Assembly: GCA_028710405.1 (NCBI GenBank)
Contig: JAQTUD010000003.1
Location: forward strand, 1 to 36,999
DNA length: 36,999 nt
DNA from: Candidatus Omnitrophota bacterium
GTDB taxonomy: Bacteria; Omnitrophota; Gorgyraeia; Gygaellales; Profunditerraquicolaceae
Direction of reading: 5' to 3'
This document shows positions 9,136-19,057 of this stretch, piece by piece (position 1 is the stretch's first letter; each line of letters begins with the position of its first letter). Below the pieces are notes generated by a model that was not told the origin of the DNA, made no database searches, and saw nothing but the letters and a program-made list of their open reading frames with translations. A program made the translations under genes and the position numbers.

Positions 9136-10065
9136 ATGGAGAAAAAATTCATTCTCGGGGTTGACTTGGGAGCCACAAATCTAAGGGTCGCGCTTTTTGA
9201 TTTAGGCTGCGGGATTAAAAAGAAGGATAGTTTTAGTACCGTTGATTTCAGGAATAAGGAAGATTTGATCAGGGCGATTGTCTGCGGCGCAAACAGTATC
9301 ATAGAAAGAAGCGGCTTAGAGAGAAAGAATATTTTAGGTCTGGGTTTAGGGGTGCCGGGGCCGGTTGATGTAAAAAAAGGCATAATCCATTTCCTTCCTA
9401 ATATCCCCGGCTGGCGCCAAGTAAGAATAAAAAAAATCCTGCAAGAAAGATTGGGTATGCCCGTATCGTTAGATAACGATGCCAAACTGATGTGTTTGGC
9501 GGAATATAAGCTCGGACAGGCCCGTGGTTTCAAGAATGCTTTATGCCTTACATTGGGCACAGGTGTAGGGGGAGGGCTTGTGCTTGGCGGTCGTCTCTAT
9601 CGCGGAGCGGATAATGCCGCCGGAGAAATCGGCCATATCCCCATTAATGGAAAAGGCCCGCGCTGCAATTGCGGGGGTATTGCCTGTTTGGAATCATATA
9701 TCGGTAATCATAGAATTATGCATCGGGCAGCCGGAGTTTTTAAACGCAGGATAAGTTTGGAGGAGTTAAGCGCCCTGGCGAAAAAACAAAACAAGAAGGC
9801 TCTGCGTATATGGAGAGAGGCCGCCGGAAACTTAGGGATAGCGCTCTCTGGGGTCGTAAACCTGCTTAATCTGGATGCTATTGTTATAGGCGGAGGCGTT
9901 TCCGCCTCCGGCAGGATATTATTTGACACAGTAAGGCAGACAATTAAACGCCGGGCAATGTCAGTACAGGCCAAGCGCGTGAAAGTATTCAAAACAAAAC
10001 TTGGTAATGACGCCGGGTTAATTGGCGCGGCTATTTTAGTTAAAGAAGGCCGAAATATACTTTAA
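9136..10065 (+). CDS. ROK family sugar kinase (glucokinase-like)
   Basis: 309 residues, typical for ROK kinases. The ATP-binding GVDLGATN lies at 8-15, the GLGVPGPVD region near 75 and the sugar-site NDAK near 116. The zinc site is [10 protein letters not shown] at 177-186 with the GEIGH histidine at 166. The fold phosphorylates glucose or a related hexose such as N-acetylmannosamine at the expense of ATP. No DNA-binding domain is present at the N-terminus, so it is an enzyme rather than a ROK repressor. Its place before transaldolase suggests a sugar-phosphate role. No clear ribosome site is visible before the ATG, and the next start downstream would remove the ATP site. Confidence 0.9.
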   Translation: MEKKFILGVDLGATNLRVALFDLGCGIKKKDSFSTVDFRNKEDLIRAIVCGANSIIERSGLERKNILGLGLGVPGPVDVKKGIIHFLPNIPGWRQVRIKKILQERLGMPVSLDNDAKLMCLAEYKLGQARGFKNALCLTLGTGVGGGLVLGGRLYRGADNAAGEIGHIPINGKGPRCNCGGIACLESYIGNHRIMHRAAGVFKRRISLEELSALAKKQNKKALRIWREAAGNLGIALSGVVNLLNLDAIVIGGGVSASGRILFDTVRQTIKRRAMSVQAKRVKVFKTKLGNDAGLIGAAILVKEGRNIL

Positions 10066-10079
10066 AGAGGGGTCCGGGA

Positions 10080-10754
10080 GTGAAGATCTTTATTGATACC
10101 GCCAACGTCAAAGAAATAAAAGAAGCAACCCAGTTAGGCTTGATTGATGGGGTTACCACCAATCCTACCCTTATCGCTAAAGAAAAACGTCAGGCCCAGG
10201 ATTTGTTAAGCGAGATTTGTTCTTTAGTATCCGGGCCGGTGAGCGCCGAGGTAATCAGTCTGGATACCGCGGGGATGCTTAAAGAGGCAGAACATCTTTC
10301 CAGGATCGCCAAGAACATTGTGATCAAGATCCCTTTGATCAAAGAGGGCCTGAAGGCGGCCAGGGCCCTGGCCCAGGAAGGGATCAAGACCAACGTTACT
10401 CTTTGCTTCTCCGCATCGCAGGCCTTATTGGCCGCTAAGGCCCAGGCAACTTACGTCTCGCCCTTTATCGGCAGGTTAGATGATATCAGTCAGACGGGGA
10501 TGGACCTGATCCGGGATATAAAACAAATTTATTCCAATTATGGTTTTATGACCCAGATCATCGTTGCCTCGGTGCGTAATCCTATGCATGTAGTTAATGC
10601 CGCGCTTTTAGGCGCGGATATCGCTACCGTGCCTTTTAGTGTTATTGAGCAATTGATAAAACATCCGCTTACCGACATAGGTATACAGAGATTCCTGGAA
10701 GATTATAAGAAGATCCCCAAACAGCAGGCGGAATGCCCAAATTTAAAGTATTAA
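10080..10754 (+). CDS. Transaldolase, small TalC/FSA type
   Basis: 224 residues, the size of the short transaldolase / fructose-6-phosphate aldolase family, a TIM barrel. MKIFIDTAN at the N-terminus and [12 protein letters not shown] are family signatures. The Schiff-base lysine is K83 in IVIKIP, and [28 protein letters not shown] gives the remaining active-site strands. It should move dihydroxyacetone units between sugar phosphates in the non-oxidative pentose phosphate pathway. Aldolase-only activity cannot be excluded from sequence. GTG start at 10080 after AGAGGGG. Its last 22 bases overlap the lptD start, linking central sugar metabolism to envelope assembly in one transcript. Confidence 0.92.
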   Translation: MKIFIDTANVKEIKEATQLGLIDGVTTNPTLIAKEKRQAQDLLSEICSLVSGPVSAEVISLDTAGMLKEAEHLSRIAKNIVIKIPLIKEGLKAARALAQEGIKTNVTLCFSASQALLAAKAQATYVSPFIGRLDDISQTGMDLIRDIKQIYSNYGFMTQIIVASVRNPMHVVNAALLGADIATVPFSVIEQLIKHPLTDIGIQRFLEDYKKIPKQQAECPNLKY

Positions 10755-12934
10755 AAAATTATATTTCTCATTGCCAACACAGCCAATTACAGATTATTCT
10801 GCTCTTTGCTTTTTGTTTCCTGCCTTCTGTTACGCTCGCCCAGAATGACGCCGGCGGTTCAGTAGTAGTCAACGGCGACCAGGTTGAGTTTATGACCAAC
10901 AAGAAGGATGTCGTTGCCACCGGTAATGTAGAGGTATTCTATAAAGGCGCGAAGCTTACTTGCCAGAAACTTACCCTCAATACACTGACTAAGAACGGCC
11001 TGGCTGAGGGTAACGCCAGGATTGACGATAAGAACGGGGTCATAGAAGGCGAAAAGATAAGCTATAATTTTGATACCAAGACCGGTAATATTATGGACGC
11101 GCAGTTCAGGTCTAATCCTTACTTTGGCAAATCGCGTAAAGTTGATAAAGTAAGCGAGAATGAATTTATCTCCCGTTATGGATATACCACTACCTGTAAT
11201 TTTGACCGTCCCCACTACCGGATAACCTCACAGAAAGTAGATCTTTTTCCGGGAGATAAGATCCAGACCAAGGAAGATATTTTTTATGTGGGCAAAGCTC
11301 CGTTGTTCTACCTTCCTCGTTATAACCATAGCCTTAAAGATCCGCTGATGCATGTGCAGTTGATGCCGGGAAAAAGTAAAAAAGAAGGGCCATTCTTGTT
11401 GAGCGCCTGGAGGTATAACCTTACCGAAAACTTAAGCGGAAGGATCTACAGCGATTATAGGGATAAGCTGGGTTTTGCCGAAGGTTTCGGGACTAATTTT
11501 AAGAGTGATAATCTAGGCAAAGGGGATTTTAAGTTTTATTACACCCAGGAGAGGGTCAAGGATCTTGAAGAGGGCGATCCCGCGGAGTTTGAAAGGTACC
11601 TTGTCCGTTTCCGCCACAAGTGGGATATAGATGAACAGACAAATATCAACTCGGAATATTATAAGATCACGGATTCCAAGAGGGCGGTATTAGGCAGCGA
11701 TAATAACTTGCTGAAGGATTATTTCTTCCGTGAATACGAGAAGGATCCGCAGCCGTTATCTTATATTAATGCGCATCATGCCTTTGGTTACTCCAGTATA
11801 GACGCTGTACTCCAGAAACGGACTAACCGCTGGTATACACAGCTGGAAAAGCTTCCTGAGATAAGGTACAGTTTGCCGAGTATTCCGATTGGCGAAAGCC
11901 TGTTTTATCTTGATAACAGTTCGCAGGCGGCAAGTTATAATTATAAGCATGCCGTCCCTTCTCCGTCCGCAGACGATATTTATGTTAACAGGCTGGATAC
12001 CATAAATAAGCTATCTGTATCCAGGAGAGTCAGCTTTATAAACTTCACGCCTTTTGTAAAAGTCGATAACACCTATTATGATCAAAATGTTTACGGGGCC
12101 TCCACGGTATTAAGGACTATTTTTTACAGCGGAATGGACGCCAGCACAAAATTCTACCGCGTCTTTAATGCCAAGACCAATTTCTTTAAACTTAATATCA
12201 ATGGCCTCAGGCATATAATCACTCCTACCGTGGCGTATTCTTATAATCATGAGCCGAGCGTCGCCAGCTCTAAATTAAAACAGATCGATGGGATTGATGC
12301 GCTTACCCGTAGTAATGTCGCTGGTTTAGGGTTATCTAATAAATTACAGACTAAAAGAAATGGCACGAGCGTGGATTTGGTTGACGTTAATGTCACCAGC
12401 AGTTATATTTTTAAACCCAAAACCGGAGATAAACGAGGGAGTAATCTCTCAGATTTTCTTTTTACCGTAAAACTTCTTCCTTATTCCTGGTTAAGGATAG
12501 AAGGAGACACTACTTATAAACGTTCCGGAAACCGTTACGCCGAAGGTTATAATAGTTTTAATAACGCTAATTACGATATTGATTTTGATTTCGGCCAGGA
12601 GCGCACTATTGGTTTAGGCCAACGTTACCAGAGAAAGGGAGGTAACGAGATAACCCTGGATGTGGATTGGCGCCTGACTCCCAAATGGAAATTTTTATTT
12701 TATCAGAGGCGTAATCGCGGGCATGACCCGACGTTGAAACGCGGATTAAGGCAGCAGGAATATGGTATTGTCAGGGACCTGCATTGCTGGCTGGCGGAGC
12801 TTAATTATAGCCTGATCAGGGGGCAGGGTGAGACGATTTGGCTGATCTTTCGCCTCAAGGCCTTCCCGGAATTGGAATTTGAGTATAATCAGAATTATCA
12901 TCAACCTAAGCCAGGTTCGCAGTCAAACCCATAA
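10733..12934 (+). CDS. lptD: LPS-assembly outer membrane protein LptD (OstA-like)
   Basis: 733 residues. A signal peptide with hydrophobic core [16 protein letters not shown] is probably cleaved before QNDAGG. The next stretch (about 45-140) is an OstA/LptA-type beta-jellyroll: [36 protein letters not shown] and [13 protein letters not shown] are typical strands. The rest has the alternating pattern and Tyr/Asn/Asp-rich loops of an outer-membrane beta barrel, ending in a conserved [13 protein letters not shown] segment and strand [13 protein letters not shown]. The protein should insert lipopolysaccharide into the outer leaflet with LptE. Its presence is the best evidence for a diderm, LPS-bearing cell. 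The start overlaps the transaldolase gene by 22 bases. Confidence 0.88.
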   Translation: MPKFKVLKNYISHCQHSQLQIILLFAFCFLPSVTLAQNDAGGSVVVNGDQVEFMTNKKDVVATGNVEVFYKGAKLTCQKLTLNTLTKNGLAEGNARIDDKNGVIEGEKISYNFDTKTGNIMDAQFRSNPYFGKSRKVDKVSENEFISRYGYTTTCNFDRPHYRITSQKVDLFPGDKIQTKEDIFYVGKAPLFYLPRYNHSLKDPLMHVQLMPGKSKKEGPFLLSAWRYNLTENLSGRIYSDYRDKLGFAEGFGTNFKSDNLGKGDFKFYYTQERVKDLEEGDPAEFERYLVRFRHKWDIDEQTNINSEYYKITDSKRAVLGSDNNLLKDYFFREYEKDPQPLSYINAHHAFGYSSIDAVLQKRTNRWYTQLEKLPEIRYSLPSIPIGESLFYLDNSSQAASYNYKHAVPSPSADDIYVNRLDTINKLSVSRRVSFINFTPFVKVDNTYYDQNVYGASTVLRTIFYSGMDASTKFYRVFNAKTNFFKLNINGLRHIITPTVAYSYNHEPSVASSKLKQIDGIDALTRSNVAGLGLSNKLQTKRNGTSVDLVDVNVTSSYIFKPKTGDKRGSNLSDFLFTVKLLPYSWLRIEGDTTYKRSGNRYAEGYNSFNNANYDIDFDFGQERTIGLGQRYQRKGGNEITLDVDWRLTPKWKFLFYQRRNRGHDPTLKRGLRQQEYGIVRDLHCWLAELNYSLIRGQGETIWLIFRLKAFPELEFEYNQNYHQPKPGSQSNP

Positions 12935-12968
12935 TAAAAGTAAAAAACAGCAGGAGAGTAGAAAGAGG

Positions 12969-14270
12969 ATGAGGATTTCAATTATCGGTTCAGGTTATGT
13001 CGGCCTGGTGTCCGGCGCATGTTTTTCAGAATTAGGCAATAAGGTCATCTGCCTGGATAATAATGCCAAGAAGATTTCCGAGCTTAAAAAAGGCATTATT
13101 CCCATTTATGAACCGGGGTTGGCAGAGATGATCAAGCGTAATGTCAGGCGCAAGAGATTGAGTTTTACCTCCAATATAAAAGAGGCGATAATTAAATCCG
13201 AGGTTATATTTATTGCTGTGGGCACCCCATCCATGGAGAATGGGGAGGCAGACCTCACGGGGATAGAAAATGTGGCGCGTAATATCGCCTTAAACATGGA
13301 TAGCTATCGCCTGATAGTGGAGAAGTCTACTGTCCCAGTTGAAACGGGGAATTGGGTCAGGCGCACTATCTCAACCTATATAAAGCGCAAGGTGGAGTTT
13401 GACGTGGCCTCTAATCCTGAATTTCTAAAGGAGGGGCAGGCGATAAGCGATTTTATGCATCCGGACAGAATAGTCATCGGGGTTGAATCCAAGAGGGCCG
13501 CGGATATCCTGGTGGATTTATATAAACCGCTTAAGGCCCCGATGGTGGTCGCTGATATTAAATCGGCCGAGTTGATTAAACACGCCTCTAATGCTTTCCT
13601 GGCTACCAAGATCTCTTTTATTAACGCGCTCTCCAGGATCTGCGATAGGGTGGGCGCTGATATCAAGGAAGTCTCCAAAGGCATGGGGTTGGATAAGAGG
13701 ATCGGCGCGGGATTTTTACAGGCCGGCATAGGTTACGGAGGCTCCTGTTTTCCCAAAGATGTGGATGCCTTTATCAAGATCTCGGAAAAGATAGGTTATG
13801 ATTTCAGGTTGCTTAAAGTCGTAAAAAATATTAATGAGGAACAGAGGGATTTTTTCCTGAAAAAGATCAGAGATGTCCTATGGATAGTCAAAGATAAAAG
13901 TATCGGAGTATTGGGGCTGTCTTTTAAACCTAATACCGATGACATACGCCAGGCTCCCTCTATAGGTATCATAAAAGCGCTGCAGGCAGAAGGGGCCAAG
14001 ATCAGGGCTTATGACCCGGAGGCGATGCAAAAGGCAAAAGAGTTATTAACCGGAGTAACCCTATGCAAGAACCCCTATGAAGTATGCAAGGGCTCAGAAT
14101 GCTTATTGATTGTCACGGAATGGAAGGAGTTCCAGGAGATGGACCTATGCAGGATTAAAAAAATGCTCAAGAGGCACCTGATCATTGATGGGCGTAATAT
14201 TTTTGATCCGCAAAAACTAAGAAAGATGGGTTTTACTTATATAGGGATAGGCAGGCCGGATAGTGAATAA
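12969..14270 (+). CDS. UDP-glucose 6-dehydrogenase
   Basis: 433 residues. Oxidises UDP-glucose twice with NAD to UDP-glucuronate. The N-terminal Rossmann domain begins MRISIIGSGYVGLVSGACF, the middle domain has the GTPS and ESTV-like (EKSTVPV) motifs, and the catalytic cysteine is C260 in GYGGSCFPKD. The C-terminal UDP-binding domain holds LSFKPNTDDIRQAPS. All three family domains are intact. The frame extends upstream into lptD, but the ATG at 12969 follows an AGAAAGAGG ribosome site and matches the family start. The product feeds the UDP-glucuronate decarboxylase three genes downstream. It overlaps the next gene by 8 bases. Confidence 0.95.
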   Translation: MRISIIGSGYVGLVSGACFSELGNKVICLDNNAKKISELKKGIIPIYEPGLAEMIKRNVRRKRLSFTSNIKEAIIKSEVIFIAVGTPSMENGEADLTGIENVARNIALNMDSYRLIVEKSTVPVETGNWVRRTISTYIKRKVEFDVASNPEFLKEGQAISDFMHPDRIVIGVESKRAADILVDLYKPLKAPMVVADIKSAELIKHASNAFLATKISFINALSRICDRVGADIKEVSKGMGLDKRIGAGFLQAGIGYGGSCFPKDVDAFIKISEKIGYDFRLLKVVKNINEEQRDFFLKKIRDVLWIVKDKSIGVLGLSFKPNTDDIRQAPSIGIIKALQAEGAKIRAYDPEAMQKAKELLTGVTLCKNPYEVCKGSECLLIVTEWKEFQEMDLCRIKKMLKRHLIIDGRNIFDPQKLRKMGFTYIGIGRPDSE

Positions 14271-15564
14271 CTATATCAGGGAATTCCAAGGAAGGATCCT
14301 TAAGAAAAAAGTCAAGATCGCTGTGGTGGGCTTAGGTTATGTGGGCCTGCCTTTGGCGATAGAGTTTGCCAAAAAAGGTTTGGTAGTTTTGGGGATAGAA
14401 ATCGATAAGGACAGGCTCAATCATATCAAGAAGAAAGAGTCTTATATTATTGATGTGCCGACCAAGGATCTACGTCAGGCCTTAAGTTCGCGAAGGTTTT
14501 GTGCCAGCGGAAAATTTGATAGCCTGAAGGAAATGGATGTGGTTATTGTATGTGTGCCCACGCCGCTAAAAAGAAAATACCATCCGAATATGTCTTATAT
14601 CATAAATTCGGTAAAATCCATCTCCGGTAACCTTAAAAGAGGGGCATTGGTCATCCTAGAAAGCACTACCTATCCGGGGACGACAGAAGAAGTGATCTTG
14701 CCTCTGCTGGAGAAACCTCGCTTTCGGCATAACCGTGATTTTTTCCTTTGTTTTTCTCCTGAAAGGATTGACCCGGGAAATAAAAACTATCCGGTGCATA
14801 AGATCCCCAAGATCGTAGGCGGCATAAGCCCGGAAGCGGCCGCCTTGGGCAAAGCGGTTTATCAAAATATAATTGATAAAGTAGTTGTGGTATCTTCCGC
14901 CCGGACCGCGGAGGCAGCCAAGCTCCTTGAGAATACCTTCCGTCTGATTAATATCGGCTTAATAGATGAATTGGCGATGATGGCCCATAAAATGAAGATC
15001 GATATATGGGAGGTGATCAGCGCGGCGTCAACTAAACCTTTTGGTTTTATGCCTTTTTATCCCGGGCCCGGAGTTGGGGGGCACTGCATTCCAAAGGACC
15101 CGTTGTACCTTTATTGGAAGGCCAGGCGTTTCGGGTTCAGCTCGCGTTTTATAAAGCTTGCCTCGGATATTATCAATTATATGCCTGAATATGTGGCCGC
15201 AAGAATAGAAGAGGCATCGGGTAAGAGCGCCGCGAAGACGCGGGTCTTAGTAGTAGGAGTTACCTATAAAAAGGATATAAAGGACTTGCGTAAATCACCC
15301 AGTATTGATCTAATCGATATCCTAAAACGTAAGGGGTCCAGGGTTTCTTATACCGACCCCCTGATTCCCTATCTAAAGATAAATTCCATTGATCTTAGGT
15401 CTGTGGAGTTGACAAAGAGTGTGGTCGGAAAATTTGACTGTGTAGTTATCGCGACAGATCACTCCAGTATTGATTACGGCCTGATCTTAAGGAATGCCAA
15501 AATGATCCTTGATACCCGTAATGTATACAAGAATAAGAAGGATAAGAGGATAATCAAGTTATGA
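14263..15564 (+). CDS. UDP-N-acetyl-hexosamine 6-dehydrogenase (WbpA/WecC-like)
   Basis: 433 residues, same superfamily as its upstream neighbour but a different branch. GLGYVGLPLAIEFAKKG starts the Rossmann domain, CVPTPL and ILESTTYPGTTEE form the catalytic core, and the catalytic cysteine C275 lies in GVGGHCIPKDPLY, the form seen in UDP-GlcNAc and UDP-ManNAc dehydrogenases. GVTYKKDIKDLRKSPS is the C-terminal nucleotide segment. It probably makes a UDP-N-acetyl-hexosaminuronate for surface polysaccharide. Whether the substrate is the GlcNAc or ManNAc form is not decided by sequence alone, though the adjacent WbpP-like epimerase favours GlcNAc. GTG start, 8-base overlap upstream, 4-base overlap downstream. 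Confidence 0.9.
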   Translation: MNNYIREFQGRILKKKVKIAVVGLGYVGLPLAIEFAKKGLVVLGIEIDKDRLNHIKKKESYIIDVPTKDLRQALSSRRFCASGKFDSLKEMDVVIVCVPTPLKRKYHPNMSYIINSVKSISGNLKRGALVILESTTYPGTTEEVILPLLEKPRFRHNRDFFLCFSPERIDPGNKNYPVHKIPKIVGGISPEAAALGKAVYQNIIDKVVVVSSARTAEAAKLLENTFRLINIGLIDELAMMAHKMKIDIWEVISAASTKPFGFMPFYPGPGVGGHCIPKDPLYLYWKARRFGFSSRFIKLASDIINYMPEYVAARIEEASGKSAAKTRVLVVGVTYKKDIKDLRKSPSIDLIDILKRKGSRVSYTDPLIPYLKINSIDLRSVELTKSVVGKFDCVVIATDHSSIDYGLILRNAKMILDTRNVYKNKKDKRIIKL

Positions 15565-16490
15565 GCAGGTTTTTAGTTACAGGAGGCGCCGGTTTTATCG
15601 GCGGGCATATCGTAGAAGAACTAGTGAGGAGGCGCCATACTGTCAGGGTCCTGGATAATTTTAGTAGTGGTAATAGAAAAAATTTAGCGGCTGTCGCTGG
15701 CAAGATAGAATTGATCAGGGGAGATATCCGTTCCAAGCCGGCCTGTCTTAAGGCAACTAAAGGCGTTGATTTTATCCTGCATCAGGCGGCATTAAGAAGC
15801 GTGCCTAAGTCAATGCACAACCCCGGAGATTATAACGAAGTTAATATTGGGGGGACCCTGAATATGTTGCAGGCCGCGCTTGCCAATAAAGTGAAGTGCC
15901 TTGTTTTTGCTTCTTCCAGTTCAGTCTATGGGCAGGTACATGATTTTCCGGAGCAGGAAAGTTTCATCCCTGCGCCTATTTCGCCATATGCCTTGACTAA
16001 GTTGAGCGGAGAACATTATTGTAGAATCTTCAGCCTTCATTATGGCCTGCCTACGGTATGTTTGCGTTATTTCAATGTCTTTGGGCCACGCCAGTCTTTA
16101 GACGATGAATACGCGGTGGTTATCCCGAAGTTCATCAACTGCATGCTTAAGGGCCAGCATCCGCCTATCTTCGGAGATGGGAGGCAGTCGCGGGACTTTA
16201 CCTATGTCTCAAACGTGGTAGAGGCTAATATCCTGGCGGCAAAGTTGACTAATCTCTCCGGAGGAGCGTTTAATATTGCCTCAGGTAAGGATTATACTAT
16301 TTTACAACTGGTAAAATTATTGAATAAATTAATGGGTAAATCTATCCGCCCGATATTTTTAAAACCCCGTCCGGGAGACGTATTCAAGACACTTGCCAGT
16401 TTATCATTATCAAGGAGTATTTTAGGTTTTAGGCCGAAAGTGGATTTTATAAAAGGGTTGGAGTTATGCGTAAAAAACATATCGTCATAA
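15561..16490 (+). CDS. NAD-dependent 4-epimerase, WbpP/GalE-like (extended SDR)
   Basis: 309 residues. [10 protein letters not shown] at 7-16 binds NAD, SSSSVYG supplies the catalytic serine region, and Y143-x3-K147 is the catalytic pair. The segment [15 protein letters not shown] followed by [19 protein letters not shown] is characteristic of the UDP-GlcNAc (or UDP-GlcNAcA) C4 epimerases of the WbpP group. With the preceding dehydrogenase it would yield a UDP-N-acetylgalactosaminuronate-type precursor. Plain UDP-glucose epimerisation is the main alternative. ATG overlaps the stop of the previous gene (ATGA). Confidence 0.87.
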   Translation: MSRFLVTGGAGFIGGHIVEELVRRRHTVRVLDNFSSGNRKNLAAVAGKIELIRGDIRSKPACLKATKGVDFILHQAALRSVPKSMHNPGDYNEVNIGGTLNMLQAALANKVKCLVFASSSSVYGQVHDFPEQESFIPAPISPYALTKLSGEHYCRIFSLHYGLPTVCLRYFNVFGPRQSLDDEYAVVIPKFINCMLKGQHPPIFGDGRQSRDFTYVSNVVEANILAAKLTNLSGGAFNIASGKDYTILQLVKLLNKLMGKSIRPIFLKPRPGDVFKTLASLSLSRSILGFRPKVDFIKGLELCVKNISS

Positions 16491-17425
16491 CCGGAGGCGC
16501 CGGTTTTATCGGCTCGCACCTCTGTGGCAGATTAATAAAAGAAGATTACAGGGTAATCTGCCTGGATAATCTTATTACCGGTTCCCTGGAGAATATAAGG
16601 CATTTGCTTAAAGAAAATAAATTTAAGTTTATAAAGCACGATGTTACCCGCTATATAGATATTAAGGGGAGCCTGGATTATGTCCTGCATTTTGCATCGC
16701 CTGCTTCGCCACAGGACTACCTTAAATTTCCCATCCAGACATTAAAGGTAGGTTCCCTGGGGACGCATAATGCCCTGGGCCTGGCTAGGCAAAAAAAAGC
16801 AAAGTTTATGCTTGCTTCTACCTCTGAAGTGTACGGCGATCCCCTGGAGCACCCCCAGCCTGAAACCTATTGGGGGAATGTCAATCCCGTCGGGATTCGC
16901 GGCTGTTATGATGAAGCCAAACGTTTTGCCGAAGCGATCACTATGGCTTATCGCAGGGTGCATAATATAGATACCAGGATAATCCGGATTTTTAATACTT
17001 ATGGCCCGCGCATGAGATTGCACGACGGCAGGGTTGTGCCGAACTTCATCTATCAGGCTTTAACTAATAAGCCATTAACGGTATACGGCAGGGGAAAACA
17101 GACCAGGAGTTTCTGCTATGTTGATGACCTAGTGGAGGGTATATTCAGGTTGATGCAAGTTAAAGCCGATAGGCCAGTAAACTTAGGCAATCCGTGTGAA
17201 TTCAGTATTATGGAATTGGCCAGATTGGTGATCAAGCTCACAGGGACAAAGATCAAGATAATCTTTCAGCCCCTGCCTCAAGATGACCCTCGTCAACGTA
17301 AGCCCGATATAACTAAAGCCACTAAGTTGATCCATTGGCGCCCAAAAGTGGAATTGGCCGAAGGCCTGGATAAGACCATAAATTGGTTTAAAGCCAAGAA
17401 AGCGCTTTCCTTGACACGGCTATAA
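16466..17425 (+). CDS. UDP-glucuronate decarboxylase (UDP-xylose synthase)
   Basis: 319 residues, extended SDR fold. [13 protein letters not shown] binds [30 protein letters not shown] (Y148, K152) and IFNTYGPRM are nearly diagnostic for the UXS group, which turns UDP-glucuronate into UDP-xylose (or its 4-keto intermediate). Its substrate is the product of the dehydrogenase at 12969, so a full UDP-glucose to UDP-xylose route is encoded here. The gene overlaps the previous one by 25 bases. Its last codons contain the -35 box of the promoter for the following operon. Confidence 0.93.
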   Translation: MRKKHIVITGGAGFIGSHLCGRLIKEDYRVICLDNLITGSLENIRHLLKENKFKFIKHDVTRYIDIKGSLDYVLHFASPASPQDYLKFPIQTLKVGSLGTHNALGLARQKKAKFMLASTSEVYGDPLEHPQPETYWGNVNPVGIRGCYDEAKRFAEAITMAYRRVHNIDTRIIRIFNTYGPRMRLHDGRVVPNFIYQALTNKPLTVYGRGKQTRSFCYVDDLVEGIFRLMQVKADRPVNLGNPCEFSIMELARLVIKLTGTKIKIIFQPLPQDDPRQRKPDITKATKLIHWRPKVELAEGLDKTINWFKAKKALSLTRL

Positions 17426-17439
17426 CCTTATGTTATACT
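17411..17439 (+). promoter_or_regulatory. Sigma-70 promoter for the cvpA-nif3-dnaG-rpoD unit
   Basis: TTGACA (17411-17416), a 17-base spacer and TATACT (17434-17439) match the vegetative consensus almost perfectly. The -35 box lies inside the last codons of the UDP-xylose synthase gene and the -10 box is in the intergenic gap, 35 bases before the cvpA-like start. The -10 context TATGTTATACTT recurs at the riboswitch promoter. Confidence 0.8.
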
Positions 17440-17473
17440 TTAACAACTACTTATAACAAAAAGCGAGGTGGGA

Positions 17474-18052
17474 ATGCTGAACATCCTTAAACAGTTCAAC
17501 TGGCTGGATGTTTTTATCCTAATTCTAATATTTAGAATACTTTACATTTCTATAAAAAGCGGGCTATCCAAGGAGTTTTTTAAATTATTAGGGGTCTTAA
17601 GCGCGACCTATCTTTCTCTACATTATTTTACTGTTCTCTCTGATTTGATCTGTAAGAATCTGCCGGTTAAAAAAATGCCCCTGGAGTTCTTTGACTTTCT
17701 TCTTTTCACGGTGTTAGCTATCCTGGGTTACTTGGTATTTGTGTTGTTGCGCACCATATTCAACCATTTTATAAAGATGGAAGCCGTGCCGCTGTTGGAG
17801 AAGTGGGGAGGGCTGGTTATGGGTATATTGAGGAGCTTCTTTTTGCCGAGCCTGATCATATTCATGTTAGCGATATCCAGTGTCGGCTATCTTAAAAAGA
17901 GCGCGCAGTCTTCGTATTTGGGCAAGAAACTTTTTGATGTCGCCCCTGACACATATAGCTGGTTTTGGAATTCTATTACTTCTAAGTTCATGAAAGACGA
18001 AAAGTTTAATAATAATGTTTTAAATATTAAGGAAGGTTTTAAACAGGAATGA
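17474..18052 (+). CDS. CvpA-family membrane protein
   Basis: About 192 residues with four predicted membrane segments: WLDVFILILIFRILYISI, the LGVLSATYLSLHYF stretch, FFDFLLFTVLAILGYLVFVLL and LPSLIIFMLAISSVGYL. Length, topology and the glycine/leucine-rich first helix with a following KSGLSKEFFKLLG segment match the CvpA (colicin V production) family, whose precise function is unsettled. The frame is open to a GTG at 17468. I choose the ATG at 17474 because the GTG overlaps the GAGGTGG ribosome site. First gene after the strong promoter at 17411. Its stop overlaps the next start (ATGA). Confidence 0.75.
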   Translation: MLNILKQFNWLDVFILILIFRILYISIKSGLSKEFFKLLGVLSATYLSLHYFTVLSDLICKNLPVKKMPLEFFDFLLFTVLAILGYLVFVLLRTIFNHFIKMEAVPLLEKWGGLVMGILRSFFLPSLIIFMLAISSVGYLKKSAQSSYLGKKLFDVAPDTYSWFWNSITSKFMKDEKFNNNVLNIKEGFKQE

Positions 18053-18927
18053 AACTATCAAAGTTATATAGCCAGGTCTTAAAATTTGGCGCCGAGCGCG
18101 ACCCGCGCGGTAAAAAAAGCAAGATCAGCTCTTACGAGGATACCGCGATACTTTTCGGCGATCCCGATACAGAGGTCAAGAAGATCCTGGTGGGTATAGA
18201 TATAGAGGTGCCTGAATTATTGCTGGCAGATAGGATACGCCAGCAAGAAGGCCTGGATCTGGTTCTTTCTCACCATCCGGAAGGCAAAGCCTACGCTTCA
18301 TTGCATAAGGTGATGCAGTTGCAGGTAGCGATGTTAAAGGGTTTGGGGATGGCCCAAGGCGTGGCCCAGAAGTTTCTTGATGAAAGGATGCGCGAGGTAG
18401 AACGCAGGGTAATGCCTCAGAACCATACGCGCCCGGTGGACGCCGCCAGGTTGCTTAATATGCCGTTTATGTGCGCGCATACTCCCGCGGATAACCACGT
18501 GCAGAAATTTATTACGGATCTCATGCGTAAAAGAAAGCCCCGCAGGGTCGCTGATATCGTAGATATCCTGATGGAGGTGCCGGAATATGCTCAAGCAGAA
18601 AAAAATTCTGCCGGGCCGCGGATCATTTCCGGAAATCCCGCCAAATACGCCGGCCTGATATCCGTGGAGATGACCGGAGGCACCGAAGGGTCAGCTGAAA
18701 TTTTTGGCAAGCTTTATAAGAAAGGGGTAAGGACCCTGATCTGCATGCATTTAGGTGAAGAACACTTCAAGAAGGTAAAAGATGCGAACCTCAACGTAGT
18801 CATCGCCGGCCATATCTCTTCTGATAACCTGGGCCTGAACCTGCTCCTGGATAATATCGAGAAGGAGCAGAAGGAGAGGTTACAGATAATCAGCTGTTCG
18901 GGTTTCACCAGAGTAAGAAGACAGTAA
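18049..18927 (+). CDS. NIF3-like dinuclear metal-binding protein
   Basis: 292 residues resembling the NIF3 (NGG1p-interacting factor 3) fold. LSHHPEG near residue 75 and VVIAGHISSDNLGLNLLLD near the C-terminus supply the His and Asp/Glu ligands expected for a two-metal centre, with HLGEEHFKK and CAHTPADNHV as further ligand candidates. Members are widespread and suspected to act on nucleotides or GTP cyclohydrolase-like chemistry, but no reaction is firmly assigned. No signal peptide, so cytoplasmic. It is coupled to cvpA by a 4-base overlap and separated from dnaG by a 130-base structured gap. Confidence 0.75.
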   Translation: MKLSKLYSQVLKFGAERDPRGKKSKISSYEDTAILFGDPDTEVKKILVGIDIEVPELLLADRIRQQEGLDLVLSHHPEGKAYASLHKVMQLQVAMLKGLGMAQGVAQKFLDERMREVERRVMPQNHTRPVDAARLLNMPFMCAHTPADNHVQKFITDLMRKRKPRRVADIVDILMEVPEYAQAEKNSAGPRIISGNPAKYAGLISVEMTGGTEGSAEIFGKLYKKGVRTLICMHLGEEHFKKVKDANLNVVIAGHISSDNLGLNLLLDNIEKEQKERLQIISCSGFTRVRRQ

Positions 18928-18959
18928 ATCATTTTTTATGGTATGGAAAAGTATAAAAC

Positions 18960-19032
18960 ACTTTCCCAACCACTGAAACTTCATAAGGAAAGTTCTGAAT
19001 CCCGCCTTTGGCGGAATGAAGTTTCTTGGAAA
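18960..19032 (+). other. Complex inverted repeat upstream of dnaG
   Basis: Nested pairing seen directly: TTTCC-AA (18962-18969, one bulge) with TTGGAAA (19026-19032); GAAACTTCAT (18975-18984) with ATGAAGTTTC (19016-19025), perfect over 10; and an inner hairpin CCGCC-TTT-GGCGG (19002-19014). A competing stem ACTTTCC (18960-18966) with GGAAAGT (18987-18993) uses the same left arm. There is no U-tract, so it is not a standard terminator. It may be a regulatory leader of dnaG-rpoD or a dispersed intergenic repeat. Confidence 0.6.
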
Positions 19033-19057
19033 ACAATAATTTTTAAGGTATTTTAAA

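Noticed and set aside
9105-9560. 151-codon open frame on the minus strand
   Set aside because: Antisense to the ROK kinase, with no ribosome site and no recognisable motif; a shadow of the real gene.
12879-12968. Longer start for UDP-glucose dehydrogenase
   Set aside because: It lies in the coding end of lptD and precedes the conserved MRISIIGSGYVG start.
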